From positions 2,200,456 through 2,264,455 of the forward strand of contig QEOQ01000226.1 of NCBI GenBank assembly GCA_010279815.1: 64,000 nucleotides of DNA. The letters run 5' to 3'. The translations under genes were made by a program, and so were the position numbers. The notes under the pieces were generated by a model, which worked only from the letters and a program-made list of their open reading frames with translations, was not told the origin of the DNA and did not search any database. Of the stretch, positions 42,050-54,718 are shown piece by piece (within the stretch, counting starts at the first letter, position 1; every line of letters starts with the position of its first letter). Source of the DNA: Brachionus plicatilis (lineage: Eukaryota; Rotifera; Eurotatoria; Ploima; Brachionidae).

Positions 42050-42380
42050 GGTGTCCTTGGAGGATACCTGTTTTGTTAATAGCTTACCAAATATTTTTGA
42101 TATTGGTGATAGGACTGATATTCCGTCATAATTATTAATATCTGACCTGTCACCTTTATAACGAATTTACAATAGCAAGTTTCCAGTCTTCAGGTATTTT
42201 TCAAAAAACAAAACAATTATTAAAGAGCTCATATAGTAATGGAACAAAAAATTCGTTAAGATTTTGAATAATTTTAGTCTGGATTGCATTAAATCCAGGG
42301 GAGCTTGACGAAGCCAGTTCGTCAACAGTCTTTTAAATTTCATCTAAAGAGAATTCACAAAATGAAAAGGTCTTGATTGA
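42050..42380 (-). pseudogene. Jockey/CR1-type LINE reverse transcriptase relic, N-terminal part
   Basis: Minus-strand pieces read VDELASSSSPGFNAIQTKII, then FFVPLLYELFNNCF, then KIPEDWKLAIV, then YKGDRSDINNYDGISVLSPI and SKIFGKLL. This is the standard order for the start of a non-LTR reverse transcriptase (S-S-P-G-x-D-x-I, IP-x-x-WK, NYR-x-IS-x-L). One stop and one frameshift are visible. Confidence 0.8.
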
Positions 42381-42483
42381 ATTTATTGAAATTATTACAG
42401 TACAATTTAAAACTAACTTGTACATTTCTTTTCCTCGACTCTTCCTCGACTCTTTCCCGACTCTTCCCGTAATTCTCTAAAAG

Positions 42484-42727
42484 TAATAAAAATGCTCATG
42501 AATTTTAAATTTTTATTTAAAGGACAATTGTTCGTCTATTTGACATACAAAAATGTTCAAGTAAAAAATTGACAAACGTCGAAGTAAAGATATCACTTTA
42601 CAAGTTTTTACAAAAAAGACAAATTTTTAATTATTAAAAAAGAAAATCAAAATATTCCATAAACATTGCATCAAACAAAAATTAAATTTATTCTGAATCA
42701 GAACTTGAATTGCCATCACTCTCTTCT
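42484..42727. repeat. 244 bp direct repeat, right copy (authentic NCAPD2 3' end)
   Basis: Partner of 39767-40010; overlaps the last codons of NCAPD2. Few differences were seen (for example ATTGTTCG against ATTCTTCG, and CATTGCATC against CATTACATC). Confidence 0.85.
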
Positions 42728-45700
42728 TCTGAAGAGTCATCATCCTGTTCTGAAGACGAATCTATGACTTTGCGCCTATTTCTTGTCACATTCGCCTTGG
42801 CATTTTTTTTGCTCACTTTTTGAAATTGTTGTGCAGCGCTTTTGCTCCTAGGAGCGCAATTTCTGCTCGATTTTTTAGCACCAGTGGACATATGTTCGGA
42901 CTCGCTTGCTGAATCCTTTTCTTCGTTGAGACTTGCATCATTATTTAGCTCATCACTCAAACCTTTCTGCTTCACCTCATCCATCTGCTTTTCCAGTTCA
43001 TCAATCAACAACTTGGTCTCATTTTTCAGCATTGGCAGCTTGCGAGCATTCCTCAAAATTGTCTGCTTAAATGTGTCGTAGACCGACTGATAAATCAACT
43101 TGTCCGCATACCACCTGAACGTTTCCTTCAGTTTTTTGATGCCATTTTCGCTCAGCTGAACTTTGGACAAACAAAACACCAAGTCTCGACACTTGCGCTC
43201 GCCAATATTGGCCTGTCTGAATCCGTGGCACAACTTCTCAATCAAAGTCTCACACTGCTTGTCCCGTCTGATAAAAGTGAACAAGTAGGTGACAATTTGC
43301 CGGAACGCGTCCTCGGTAATTTGGCGGGCCGCGTAAATTTCGCCACTGGGCCAGCTGGTGCCTGCGCCCCCGCTCAGCTGACTGATTATGTCCGGCATGG
43401 CGTTGTATATGACCAGGCCATTGTTTCGCTGAGACAGCTCGCTGAAAAAAAGCTTTGCCAAAGAACTTATTTGAGTGTTTTCATCGATGGTGCACAGGGC
43501 TATTTCGAATATTTGGCCTCTGGTCTTGATCAGTTCCTTGAGAATCAAATGGGAAAGGACTCTGATTGTGTTCATTCTGACCGCCGGAGACTTGGTGTCT
43601 CTCAAGGGCAGGTACAAGTGGCTGGTCCAGGGCTCCAGTGCGTTGGGAAAGCGGTAGACCAAGTCGCCAATGCCGACGATTAGCTGCGATCTGACTTCGG
43701 CATTGGGCGACTTTTCCATCAAAGTGAACAGCAACTGCAGGTTTTCGGAGCACAATTTTTGCGACAATGCCATTAGGCGAACAAACGCCATGGCGCACGC
43801 TAGCACCAAGCTGTCCGCGTGCTTGCTCTGCTCCTTGAGGATGCAAACAATGGTGGGCAGCTGCTGGGCAAGCAGACTTTTGACTTCATTGTTGGACACG
43901 GCCACTTTGTGCTCAATTACATTCTCGATGAACAAAAGCTCAGTGTCTTCGGCTTCGGTGGTTTGCAGTCCCAGGTCTTCGTCCAAATTGGCGTCTCCTC
44001 CCAGCGACTGCCGGCCCAAAGACTTGTTTGCACGCATCGACTTTCTTTTTGATTTTGAGCCTCTGGAATTTTTCTGATTTTCTTTGTTTTCTTTGCACAT
44101 TTTTCGCCTCTTGAGCTCACACACTATGAATTGGTTCAAAAATACCAGCAATTTGGTTGCCACAATTCCGATCAAATTGAAGTAGCGACTCAGCACCAAA
44201 GAGTCGATTTTGAAGTTGGAGTCATCTGGCTGAGGCACAGCAGAGATGAGCATTTTGAATGGAGGCATTTGGTCGATTAACTTATGGATGAGATTTTCCA
44301 CGATGCTTATAGGGTTGTCGGCAAGCTTGAAAATGCACGAGATGGCGCTCTCTGCCATCGGTGTCCATTTGCTGGTGCTCAAATTGGTCAATTGGCAATT
44401 GATAATTTGGACAAGCCTGTCGAAGAGCTGATGAGTGTTGGCCATTTTGAAGGGCTCGTTCTTGAACTGGAGTCTGGGCTGGACGTAGGATGCGTCGGCC
44501 TGGTCGGCTTCGTCCTGGTTTTTGGTCTTTTTGGATTTTGGCGCATTGTCGCGGATCACCGAGCTCGGGTCCTGTTGAGTCAGTTGCTTTGTGCTGACGT
44601 CTTCGGACGTGTACGACAAAGCCAGACACGTTTCAGAGCAGATCAGCATTTCTAGGTCGGTGGCCTCGGTCTGAGATGGCAGCTTTAGGCCGAAATCTAT
44701 CAAGCTTTCAATGTTGGCTTTTCCTTTGCCCGGTATTCGCTTTATTATCATGGTCAGCAGCAGGATTGAGTGCAAGCGCGTCAATGGTGGTTTCTCCATG
44801 TCAGAAAATATTTTCCAGAAAATCTGAATTACTGAGCCTAAATGGTAAAAATTTTTTTATTCGAATTTCATCAGATTTAATTTTATTTTCTTTATTTGAG
44901 AAAAAATTTTAAACTACCGTATTCCTTCGTTAGATATTGCAGCCTTACAACCCGAAATACAACTTTGGCGCAGGCAATAAATACCATCTCACCCATGTTA
45001 CAAAAATGGGAATATTATTTCAGCACAATCAATTTTTGATTAGCACAATGAAAAAAACATTCAACACAATTCGATTTCATCTCAACACAAAAAATTATAT
45101 TTAAAAAAAAAACATTTAACACAAAAAAAATGTGTTTGAAAATAATTCTTAAAGAAAATTTTTTTTCAACACAAAAATATTTATAAAAAAATTAATTTTT
45201 TTTTAATTTTAAATTTTATTTAATGATATTTGTAAGTGGATGTTAGGTAAATAAAGTAAATTTCGAAGCTTAAAGAAAAGAAATTAAAAAAATTAGTCTC
45301 TAGAAAACAATTTTCCCGCATTTTTTGCTCTACCTCTTTTAGGTTTATTGACAAATTGGTCCTTTTTTTTTAAAAATTCTTTTAATGCCAATAAATGTGC
45401 ACAATATTCTAATTAAGTGAAAAACTTGCAAGAACATTTCTTACTGTTAAGCTCAACTTTATAACAGTTCTTGAATAAATTTTTTTTTAATTTTCTCATC
45501 AAGCCATTAATTTTTGTGCTAAAAGTATTCTTTCAAATTTTAATTTTTGTGTTGAGAAGAAATCATTTTGTGCTGAGCGTTTTGAAATTGTGTTGAATGG
45601 TTATTTTTTGGTGTTGAAAAGGTAGACCCTTAAAAAATTCTTAACCTACACCACATGTGTCAAAGTTGTATTTCGAGTCTTGGATCACGTTAAAAGTAAA

Positions 45701-48700
45701 GTTTTTTAATTTAATGCAGCATTAAGATTAGAGCTTCTGTCATAAATAAAAAAATTTTTTTTTGAATTATGCATTTGGTGCAGGATCCCAAATTAAACCG
45801 AAAAAAAAATTTGAAATGAATATTTTAATTATTCGATTTAAAAAAAAATACTAAAATTTGATTCTTGACGCGGCATTATTTTTCGAAAAAATTTAAAATT
45901 GACTTGAAAAATATGATAAATATTTTAAAAATTAAATTTTTATTAATTTTTCAAGTCAATTTTAAATTTATATTAAAATAGCACATTTAAATTAGCTTAA
46001 TCAAATTAGCAAAAAAATAGCAACTTGGTATTGTTTCATCAATTAAAATAGCAAGAATAAAATAGCAATTAATTTAGATGGACGAATATATAGAGTTTTT
46101 CAAAATAATATCGACTAATCGGCACTTTTTGTGTTACAATTATCATTTTTTAATTATTATTTTATGCTAACTATGTGTTCTATTCATTTATTGAAGTTTT
46201 CATCTAATACAACTTTTAAATTATTCTATTGTTCAGCTTTTAAATTTTTTAACTTATTCAGCTATTCAATTTTTAATCTCATTCAACTGTTCATTTTTAT
46301 TCAATTGATGAGAGATTGAGAAATATTGTTAGTCAATATAACAAGGAGAAGTATGACTATATATAATATGATAGTATGACAAGTGATCTCTGGCAAAATT
46401 AAAATAATTTCACATTTTTACATTTTCATATTTTTAGATTTTTTTGTGCAATATTTGAGAAAATAAAAAAAACCCTTCCAAGTTATTTAGTTACCAAAAT
46501 TAAAAATAAAAATTTTATGGAATATTGCACAAAAAATCTAAAAATGTGAAAATATAAAAATGAAAAATTTTCTACATTTTGCCTGATCTGTCAAAGTTTG
46601 GAAAATTATTTGAATCCATAACTGATCGTTTCTCTGATTTAAATATATATTTAAAAGTCTTAACTATTCACTACCACTGATTGCCAGATTGGTAGTTGAA
46701 TACAACCGAGGTTTTACACCTAGATTTGTGAGTATATCGACTCTATTATGTGGTTCTTAGTTATTTACAATTTTTTCAATACTTAAAATTGATTTTTTAT
46801 TAATTTTTTTTTCTTTAATATTGACTTTGGTACCAATTTAATATAAACTTAGTTACTATTTTTTTTGTTCATTATATGTTAATTTAGTCTAAATTTTGTT
46901 TATAAAAAGACTTTAAAATCATATAACTGGCTGAAGAGTCCTGCTCGTAGCCTTTCTTTAAAAAGAAATACACTATTAAAACAAAATAAAAAAAATTTTA
47001 TTCTTGAATATTAATTAATTTTTTTTTGATTGAACACAAATTATTAATTAAGTAAATTTAATTTTGTGCTATTTTTTTTGGACACCTAAAATTTACTGGT
47101 AAAGATTTCGATTTGCTATTTTAAACATGCTAATTATATTTTTTTGCGATTTTATTACAAATTGATTTCATTTTAATCAGCTTTAAAAAAGTACAAATTA
47201 TTATTATTATTATCAAAATTTTCAAGTCCCATGGACAAAAAAAAAGAAAAAAAAATTTAAGTAATTATCAATAAGTAAAATATGCTCTCGTTTTTTTTAT
47301 TCTAAGAATTATTATTGCTCTTACGTTATTTCTTTACCAGTCAACTTTACAAAGCTTTTAGCATTGGCACTGAAGTATATTCAGAAAGTTGTTGTCCAAA
47401 AGCAGAAGCATGTCTAGTCAGGCAATAATCAAATAAATTTTTTAATTTTTTATTTGAATATTTTTATATTTTGATTAATAATTTTTAACTTAAACTAAAT
47501 ATTTTGTAAATAAACTAATTAAATGAAACGAAAAGTAATTATTTTCAACAAAAAACAACAACAATTTCAACTATTGACTGTAATGGAGAAAATATTACCT
47601 CCATAAATATTTATAACACAAAATTTGAAATAAATATTGATCTTACAGTTTTTGGTAATTCTTACAGAAATTTAAGTAAACTTACGTAAAGATGTAGTAA
47701 TTAAGGTAATTTTACGTAAATTTAAGAAAGAAAATTTACGTAAAATTACCTTGATTTCTCCTTTTTTACGCTAATCGTAGAATGGCAAAAATTTATTGTT
47801 TTGTTTTAATGCTTTTTTGAAATTTTTGATTTTTTTTAATTTTGTTTGATAAAAAGAGGCTATTTTTCTGTAGAAGAATTTTACCTAAAATTTCGTAATT
47901 TGTCGTAAATTCACAGTTTTTCTCAAATAAAAAATGGTAAAAAAGGTGAAAGGAAGTAAAAAAAGTAAAAAATAAACCTAATTAAAATTTAATTATTTTC
48001 AAAACAAAAAAATTTCTTATTATATTTGTTACATTTATGGAATGCAATATTTTGGTAGACAATATTTTTATCTAAAACTTAGAATGACGAATCTATATTT
48101 CTTAGATTCTTCTAGAATTATTATTTTGTTGTTTTGTTTCTAATTAAAATTCCATTTATTATTTTATAAAAGATGCTGATGATAGTTTAGAATCTTCTAG
48201 ATGATATGGTTTTAATAAAATAACATTATTTTAATTATGGACACGTATTAGGTGTGCCATCAAATACTGTAGAATTCTATCTATATAAATAGGGAATCAA
48301 ATTCTTAGTTAAAATATGATTTCAGTTCCACTAACACAATTTATATTTTATTATTTTAATAAAAAATTAAAACAATTAATAATATTTTTATATTATTATT
48401 CTAATATCTTGTTATAAGTCCCATCTGAGTGCGCAGCAGAACGAGACCTGTAACATATTGAAGAAATTTGTTTCAAATAAAAATGTTTCTACCAGAAACA
48501 TTAAAACATTACCACATTTACACTGTGGTAATCTCCACAGTCTAAATGTGGAGTGAAAAAAGTTAATTTATAATTAAAATGTTGGTTCTAAGTATTTTTT
48601 TCTATTTTCAACTAAAAAAACAATATTCATTATATTCAATTAAACTTAAATATTTTTTATTTTTAAACATTATAAACTTTTAAAACTTATTTAAACCTTT

Positions 48701-51700
48701 ATTTTTTTTTATTCTTGGCTAAAACAGCTAACGCCGAGGCCACTAGATAAATAATTTAAAAAAAATTACCTTCAAGTTCACCATTGATTACAAATTCGCC
48801 AATAAGTTCTTCCAGGGCACCTCGTTCACAAATTGTAAGGTCCTGAGTAAGTTTAAGTAATTGTTTGGCTACACTAAACGGCTGCTGCCTTGAGTCAGAC
48901 TTGAGATACAATCGTTTGTACGCATTAATCACTGCATCTTTGACTGTTTTTTCCGAATTTAGCACTAGAGCCAACATTTTTCTAATACCAAACAGCATAT
49001 CCGTAAAACCGTGCTCATAGCAGGTCACAAAAAAACTAATTACTTCCAACACATCAGTCTGGGTCTTGCTGAACAACAATTTGGACAATTTCGGAATAGC
49101 AGTCTCAATTTGATTCACAAAGCCAAGCATATCTTTTAAATAATTTATTTTGCTCTTTTGAATTACAGTCATTTGATCATGCGTTTCTTTCTGAGCCTGA
49201 AGTTCCAAATCGTCCTGGTCCTCGTTCATCGACTCTTCATTTTGATGATCATTCTCCTCATCGTGTGGCTGCACTAGTTTGTTCAACTCTTCAATCAGCT
49301 TGTCACTTTCCTTGTTCATTTCATTCAGCACTTGCTCTTCTTTGGACAATTCACCGTTTATCTGTTCCAGACTCATTTCGACACTCTTGATTCCAAACGG
49401 GTTTTTTCTGATCAAATCACACAACAACTGGAATGCGCTTTTTCTCACACTGGACGCAACATCTTCCATCCTGCCTACACACCGACTCATCAGCTGGTTT
49501 ATGTAATGCAATGGAATACAATTTTCCTCGCACAGACGACGCCAAATTTGCAGTGTTTTGGACCTGACCACTGCATTTGTGTCATGAATATGATCCATCA
49601 AGTGGTCAAGCAACTCGTCCCTGGTTTGCTTAGACTTGAAATCAGACATGGTCTCTTTGTTCAGTACTTTGATCAACAATTCACCATAGATGTAAAAAAC
49701 TGAATTTCTCATTAAATAGGACTCTTCGTCCTGGAACTCTTGAACCAAGCTCAGATATGGTAAAAATTGGGAGACTAATCTGTCCGCTAATTCTATCAAA
49801 AATTGGGAATAAAATTTAAGATTTGGATTTTCTTTGTTGCCTGTCGCAGCCGACAAATTAGCGTGGCTAAATTCCCTCAAAATATCGGGCAGTATGGACT
49901 CATAGCCTTGTTGGATTACGCATGTTTGGATCAAGTCTGCGTAAACCGAGCTAAAGTGCTCGTAATGGGGTAGAGTCTGAACTATCATTACACAAGCACT
50001 GTACGAGTGATTGTATTTTTTGATCATTATGGCTAAAATGTGACACAAATGATCTTTAATTACTTTGCGCTGATGTGGTCTAATTAAATTGCTCTGGCAT
50101 GTTTCCATTAATTTGTAGCACAAGTTGGTCAAAGTCCTAAAATTTTTAAATAAATTTTCGGTAACTTTTAATTTAATTTTTTTTATTATTTTTTTAATAT
50201 TTAAAAAAAAATTGAGAAAATGTGAAATAAAATTTTTAAAAGTTTAAATTTTAAAACTGAGAGAGTTTTAACTCGGTGCAGATAATCTAAGGCATATATT
50301 TTTTAACGTTGTCAATTTTTTTTTATTGGTTATAAAAAATAAGATAAATTTGAGCATTGTGAAGTTTCGTTCAAAAAGTTCAGTTCAAAATCTTAAATTC
50401 GTATATATTTTGAATGGAATGAAGTGATAAAATAAAAATTTAGCACATGATGTAACAGAAAATGTTACAGAACTTGCTCAAAAAAAAACAAAGAAAAAAT
50501 TTCAATTAATTAGCCAATTATTGATTTTCCAAAAGAACTGAATAAATGTTAAGTTGGTTTTGAAATAAAAATTTGGAAATTTAAAATTAAACACTAACAA
50601 AAATTTTAAAATATTGCAAATAAAACTTCTTTTTTTACAAAGACAAATAAATTGTTTTAAATTCGATTAATTTTAAAAGTCGATTATTAATTAAAAGAAA
50701 ACTTTCAAGATTTATTTCAAGGCTACTTGGTGTAACAACTTTTGATACACATTGTTACATATTTTACAGGAGCAAATTTTTTTTATTCATCGAAAAATTT
50801 CAACTAAGAACTTTTTTCTTGAACTTTTTGAACAAAACTTCACAATGCTATAAATTTGTCTCTTTTTTTAATCGGTACCAAAGTATTTTTATTAGGTATT
50901 AAATTTAAATAGCAGTTGTTATAAATAAAAAAAAATGAAAATCGAATCAGACTTGTATAAAAGTCACTAGTCACAAGTCGAGTGCAAGTCAGGACTTTGA
51001 CTTGTTTAGAAAATTTAAAAATTAAAATCATACATATTTTTGTATCTTAATTTTTGCAAAAAATGAAGGACCTGCTGATTCAACAAAAAAACAAAAAATT
51101 TTAATTTTAAATCAAACAAAATTGTTTAAAGTATTTCAAAAACTAAATTTTCTTTCCTTTTTTTAATACCTAATTTTGATACCAATGATTAAAAAAAAAA
51201 ACTTTTAATAAATTAAAAATAATCCCTAAAAAATATATTTGAAACCAATATAAAAATATTTGGTTATTTTAAATTTGAAAAATAGGAGCCATAATCAATA
51301 AATAAGTGATAAATTGAATTTTTTTTTAATTATTTAAATTTAATTTAGTTGAGACTCCTTTAATTGAGAATAAAATAACCAAATCAGATCGGATCCAGTA
51401 TTTTAAATTTTCTCAAAAATAATTTGTCCTCTTTTATTATACTTAATGAAAAGACCGCATGATTTATATGCAATATATTAAATCAGTTTTAAATAAAAAA
51501 TATTTAGTTTTTCCTCTCTCAACTAGGATTTTAAATTTTCAATTATTTTGAATGATTGAATTTCTAAAATTTTTATCATTAAATAAAAATTAGAAGATTT
51601 TATTTATTATAGATTCTTAAAAATAAATTGCGTCAAACTTCAGTAGAAATTGAACAAAATTTTTGTTGATAAATTAAAATTGAAGATAAAATTAATTTAA

Positions 51701-52958
51701 ATGAGCATTAAGATTTAATTGAAAGAAATTTAAGCTTTATTTTTTACAAAAAAAAAATTGATAATATCATCTAGCATGTTCAATTTTTAAATTTAAAATT
51801 TTTTTTTTTCATTAATTTATAAAAAAATTAATGAATTTTGTTCATATTGTATTGAATTTCACATCGCCGTAAGAAAGTAACAAAAAAAGTTAAATTTACG
51901 TTCATACATTTACAACTTGCCAAATTGAATATTTAAAAATTTTTCTCTTTTTAGATTCATTTCAATTTTCTTCTTATTACTGTTCTTCATGTTTTAATTA
52001 TTATTTTTTAATTTGGTTTAAAAAGTCAATAAAATTTTAATTTTTTATTTTTCATTAAATTAAAAAAATAATAATAAAAATTACAAATTTACTAGGTAAT
52101 ATTTTTTTTTTTTTTAATGTTGAAAATTAAGAATTTTTGTCTCTTTCTTAGGCAAATGGGTATAAGGTATATTAATTAAAAATGTTATTTAAAAAGATAT
52201 TTACGTGACAAATTGTTCTTCGACAATTGGAGGTTCCCAAAATTTCTGTATGTTTAAGTCGACTATTTTGACCAAGCATGCGAGAATTTTTTCTTTAATG
52301 TCATTCCAGTCAAAGTGAGATGCAGAATCGTTTATAGATAGATCAGGATTTGTTTTTTTGGAAGTAGTTTTTTTACTGGTTTTCTTTAAAATATTTAATT
52401 ATAATTAACAAAAAAAGGTTGATTTCAAAAATTTACTTTGTTGGTTTGAGTTTGAGTTAGAATTTCATTTTCTTTTGAGGAGAGAAATTTTTTTTCAAGA
52501 TGATTTGAAAATTCAACTGTCAAATAGATTAGTATTTTGAGACTATTCAAATAACTGATTCGGGTGTCGGATGAAATTTTCTCAGCTAAAATTTTTTTCA
52601 TATCGCTCTCAAGCAGCTGAAGTCCACGGATCAGAATATTCATTATTTCATCAAGTATTTCAGTTTTTAATTGAGTCACATTGCTGTGAATTAAATTTAT
52701 TTAATTAGTATTTAAAATATTTTTTTTTATGAAAAAAATTTACTAAAGGCAACTGTATATGATGTTGAAATTTTCTATGATGCTACAGACGCCTTGAGCT
52801 TTGATGCTTCTCTCACATTCTTTTGATAAAATTTATTAAATTATTTTCTTTTTTAAAATGGTCTAAAATAAAATCTTACGGGCTAATTTGCTCAAAGCTT
52901 CGCGTAAACTCAGGGTGTCATGCACAGAAGGTAAAAGCGCTTCAATAAAACTTGTCAT
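42688..52958 (-). CDS. NCAPD2: Condensin complex subunit 1 (NCAPD2/CAP-D2)
   Basis: Exons (minus strand): 52880-52958, 52744-52819, 52437-52683, 52205-52383, 48770-50136, 42688-44837. All are in phase, giving 1365 aa (human about 1400), stop TAA. It is a HEAT-repeat subunit of condensin I that binds SMC2/SMC4 through kleisin NCAPH and compacts mitotic chromosomes. Diagnostic is residue 1028 on: NAEVRSQLIVGIGDLVYRFP, then EPWTSHLYLPLRD, then LSHLILKELIKTRGQ, matching the conserved Cnd1 block. A basic/Ser-rich insert has two adjacent KEN motifs (898-903). The tail is acidic and Ser-rich (DSSSEQDDDSSEEESDGNSS), suiting CK2 or CDK phosphorylation, after a basic RNRRK. Introns 4 (2068 bp) and 5 (3932 bp) are large and carry MITEs; the others are 55-70 bp. 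Confidence 0.93.
44948..45680. mobile_element. AACACAA-rich inverted-repeat element in NCAPD2 intron 5
   Basis: The ends are inverted: left CCCGAAATACAACTTTG (44951-44967), right CAAAGTTGTATTTCGAG (45661-45677). Inside, the left half repeats ATTCAACACAAT and CTCAACACAAAAA, and the right half carries the complementary TTGTGTTGA and TTTTGTGCTGAG series. About 730 bp, no coding frame. Confidence 0.65.
46392..46583. mobile_element. hAT-like MITE, copy 1 (NCAPD2 intron 5)
   Basis: A 192 bp nearly palindromic element starting GGCAAAAT and containing TTAGATTTTTTTGTGCAATA. Flanks TGATCTCT and TGATCTGT match at 7 of 8 positions, fitting an 8 bp hAT target duplication. An inverted copy lies at 61829-62021. 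Confidence 0.75.
47640..47770. repeat. TACGTAAA-type repeat in NCAPD2 intron 5
   Basis: Contains AACTTACGTAAAG, AATTTTACGTAAATTTAAG and its complement-like TTTACGTAAAATTACC. It belongs with the TACGTAAA family at 7.3, 56.9, 57.4 and 57.8 kb by motif, but full-length identity was not seen. Confidence 0.45.
48482..48553. other. Tandem stem-loops, including a 40-nt near-perfect hairpin, in NCAPD2 intron 5
   Basis: 48482-48502 forms AATGTTTCT-ACC-AGAAACATT, nine perfect pairs. 48512-48551 forms a hairpin of CCACATTTA + C + ACTGTGG, loop TAATCT, CCACAGT + C + TAAATGTGG: sixteen pairs with one C-C mismatch. Alternative 9 bp (48508-48532) and 7 bp (48533-48553) stems overlap it. Function unknown. 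Confidence 0.6.
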
Positions 52959-54718
52959 CCTTTTTTTTGAATAAATGGTCTATAAGTATATTTGATTATT
53001 ATTTGGATTTAAAACTGAGCTGTTTGAATTCGAACTAAATTGGTCAATTTCCTTGAACTTCAAAAAATTAATTATGGTAAAGCTAATAATTTTGTCTTAA
53101 TTTTAAATATTTTCAATATTAAAACTAAAATACATTCTAGAATCTTTTTTGAATTTGTCTTTTTTGTAGTTTCTTAGAGAAACTCAAAAATTTTTTAAAT
53201 AATGGAAAATAAATTTAAAAAATAGTTTATTAATAAATAATTGATAATTTAATATTAATATGTATTAGCTGATATACAGAAGCAATTTTTAGCTTTTTGA
53301 GGAAAAAATTATTGAAATTTTTTATTTTTTTCTTTGCTTGGTTCTAAAATTAATAGTGTCATTTCAGAATAAATCTATAAAATTTATTGTTTTTTCAAAA
53401 TATCTTATTTTCCAATATATGCCTCTGCATACAAAAAATTTTTAACCTTACATCTCTTTAGGTCTGAAGCTCTTTTTTCATGAACACATTGTAAATAATA
53501 TATACTGTTTTTTGCTCGTTTTATTTTTAAAATGCAGAAAAAATGTTAATTCATGATTTTTTTAGCAAAGTGAAAATTTAAAATTTAAATATTTTTTTTT
53601 ATAAAAATTAAATAATTTTATAATACTTTATGGTCAAAATTTATGGACTTAAAGGACAAAAATTAAAAAAATCAGCCTAAAAATTTTTTTAGAATTTTGT
53701 CCGGTTTCAGATTTAAAAAAAAAATTTAATTAGGGGGTAAACAAAGAACGAGATACAAAAAATAGTGAAAAACTCCAAAAATTTTCATCACCGGTCAATT
53801 TTTATGGTCTAAACTCTTGAAAACAAATGTATACACTTTTTGTAGCTTACAAAAACAGCTTTAAGAATCTATATAATAATAATTAAATACGTTTACAGAA
53901 TCATTAGATTTTTAGAACTATAAGGATACAACTAATAGTTTTGATAATCTTTTAGAGGGGGCCGAAAAATATTTTTTTTTAGCCCTTCTAAAGAATTGGC
54001 TTTCCTGAGTTTCTATATATGCAGAATAAGATTTTGTAGTCGAAAAAGTCAAATTCAGAAAGTGCTGTAGATTTGACCTGTGCGAACCTTATTAAAATGA
54101 AAGCTCGGTGTATCTTCGTTTTTAATAAAATCTTTTGCAGCTTGATTGTTTGTGTGAGCGTTTTCAATAATCCAATTTATTTTTTTTCTTCCTTGAGCTG
54201 TACCATTCTGCGCCTCATGATCTTCTATGAAGCCATAGCGATTGTTGTAATTTTATTTTTTAAATTTTACTTTTAAATTTGATTTTTGATTTTTAATTTA
54301 TTTTTAATGTTTATTGTTAAAATCTTGATGTATTTATATAGATAGTCATAGATAAGGTTATTATTATTGCTCTGTTTTGAAGATTAAAAAAGAAAGCCAA
54401 AATAGCATTTGTTTGATTATTACCAATAATAAAATTAAAATTATTTACAGAACAAAAAATTAATTTTACTAAACAACCGTAATTAAAATACTCATCATTT
54501 AAATAAAATACTGGTTATTCAAATAATTTAAAAATATTGTTGAAAATATTACACAGAATCTATTTGGTTCTATATAGCTAATTGCTGCTCAAATATTTAT
54601 CTTGAGCGATGTTTTTTCTCTTGTTCCTACACAAAAAAGCTTTAATCTTGTATGTCTGAAGTGGCAAAGAGGAAAAGTATTATTTAAATTTTTGTCTCAT
54701 CGATAAAAACAAAATGTT
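52959..54718. other. Intergenic DNA upstream of NCAPD2
   Basis: No gene seen. 53985-54092 is a diverged single arm of the foldback family, ending GCGAACCTT like 42002-42010 and sharing the TTTCCT-AG-TTT-TATAT order. Confidence 0.45.

Noticed and set aside
43225..44655. Several plus-strand and alternate-frame ORFs over NCAPD2 exon 6
   Set aside because: Overlap a long conserved coding exon in other frames; compositions are those of shadows.
46131..46319. 62-aa plus-strand ORF rich in Phe and Leu
   Set aside because: Typical chance frame of T-rich intron DNA inside NCAPD2 intron 5.
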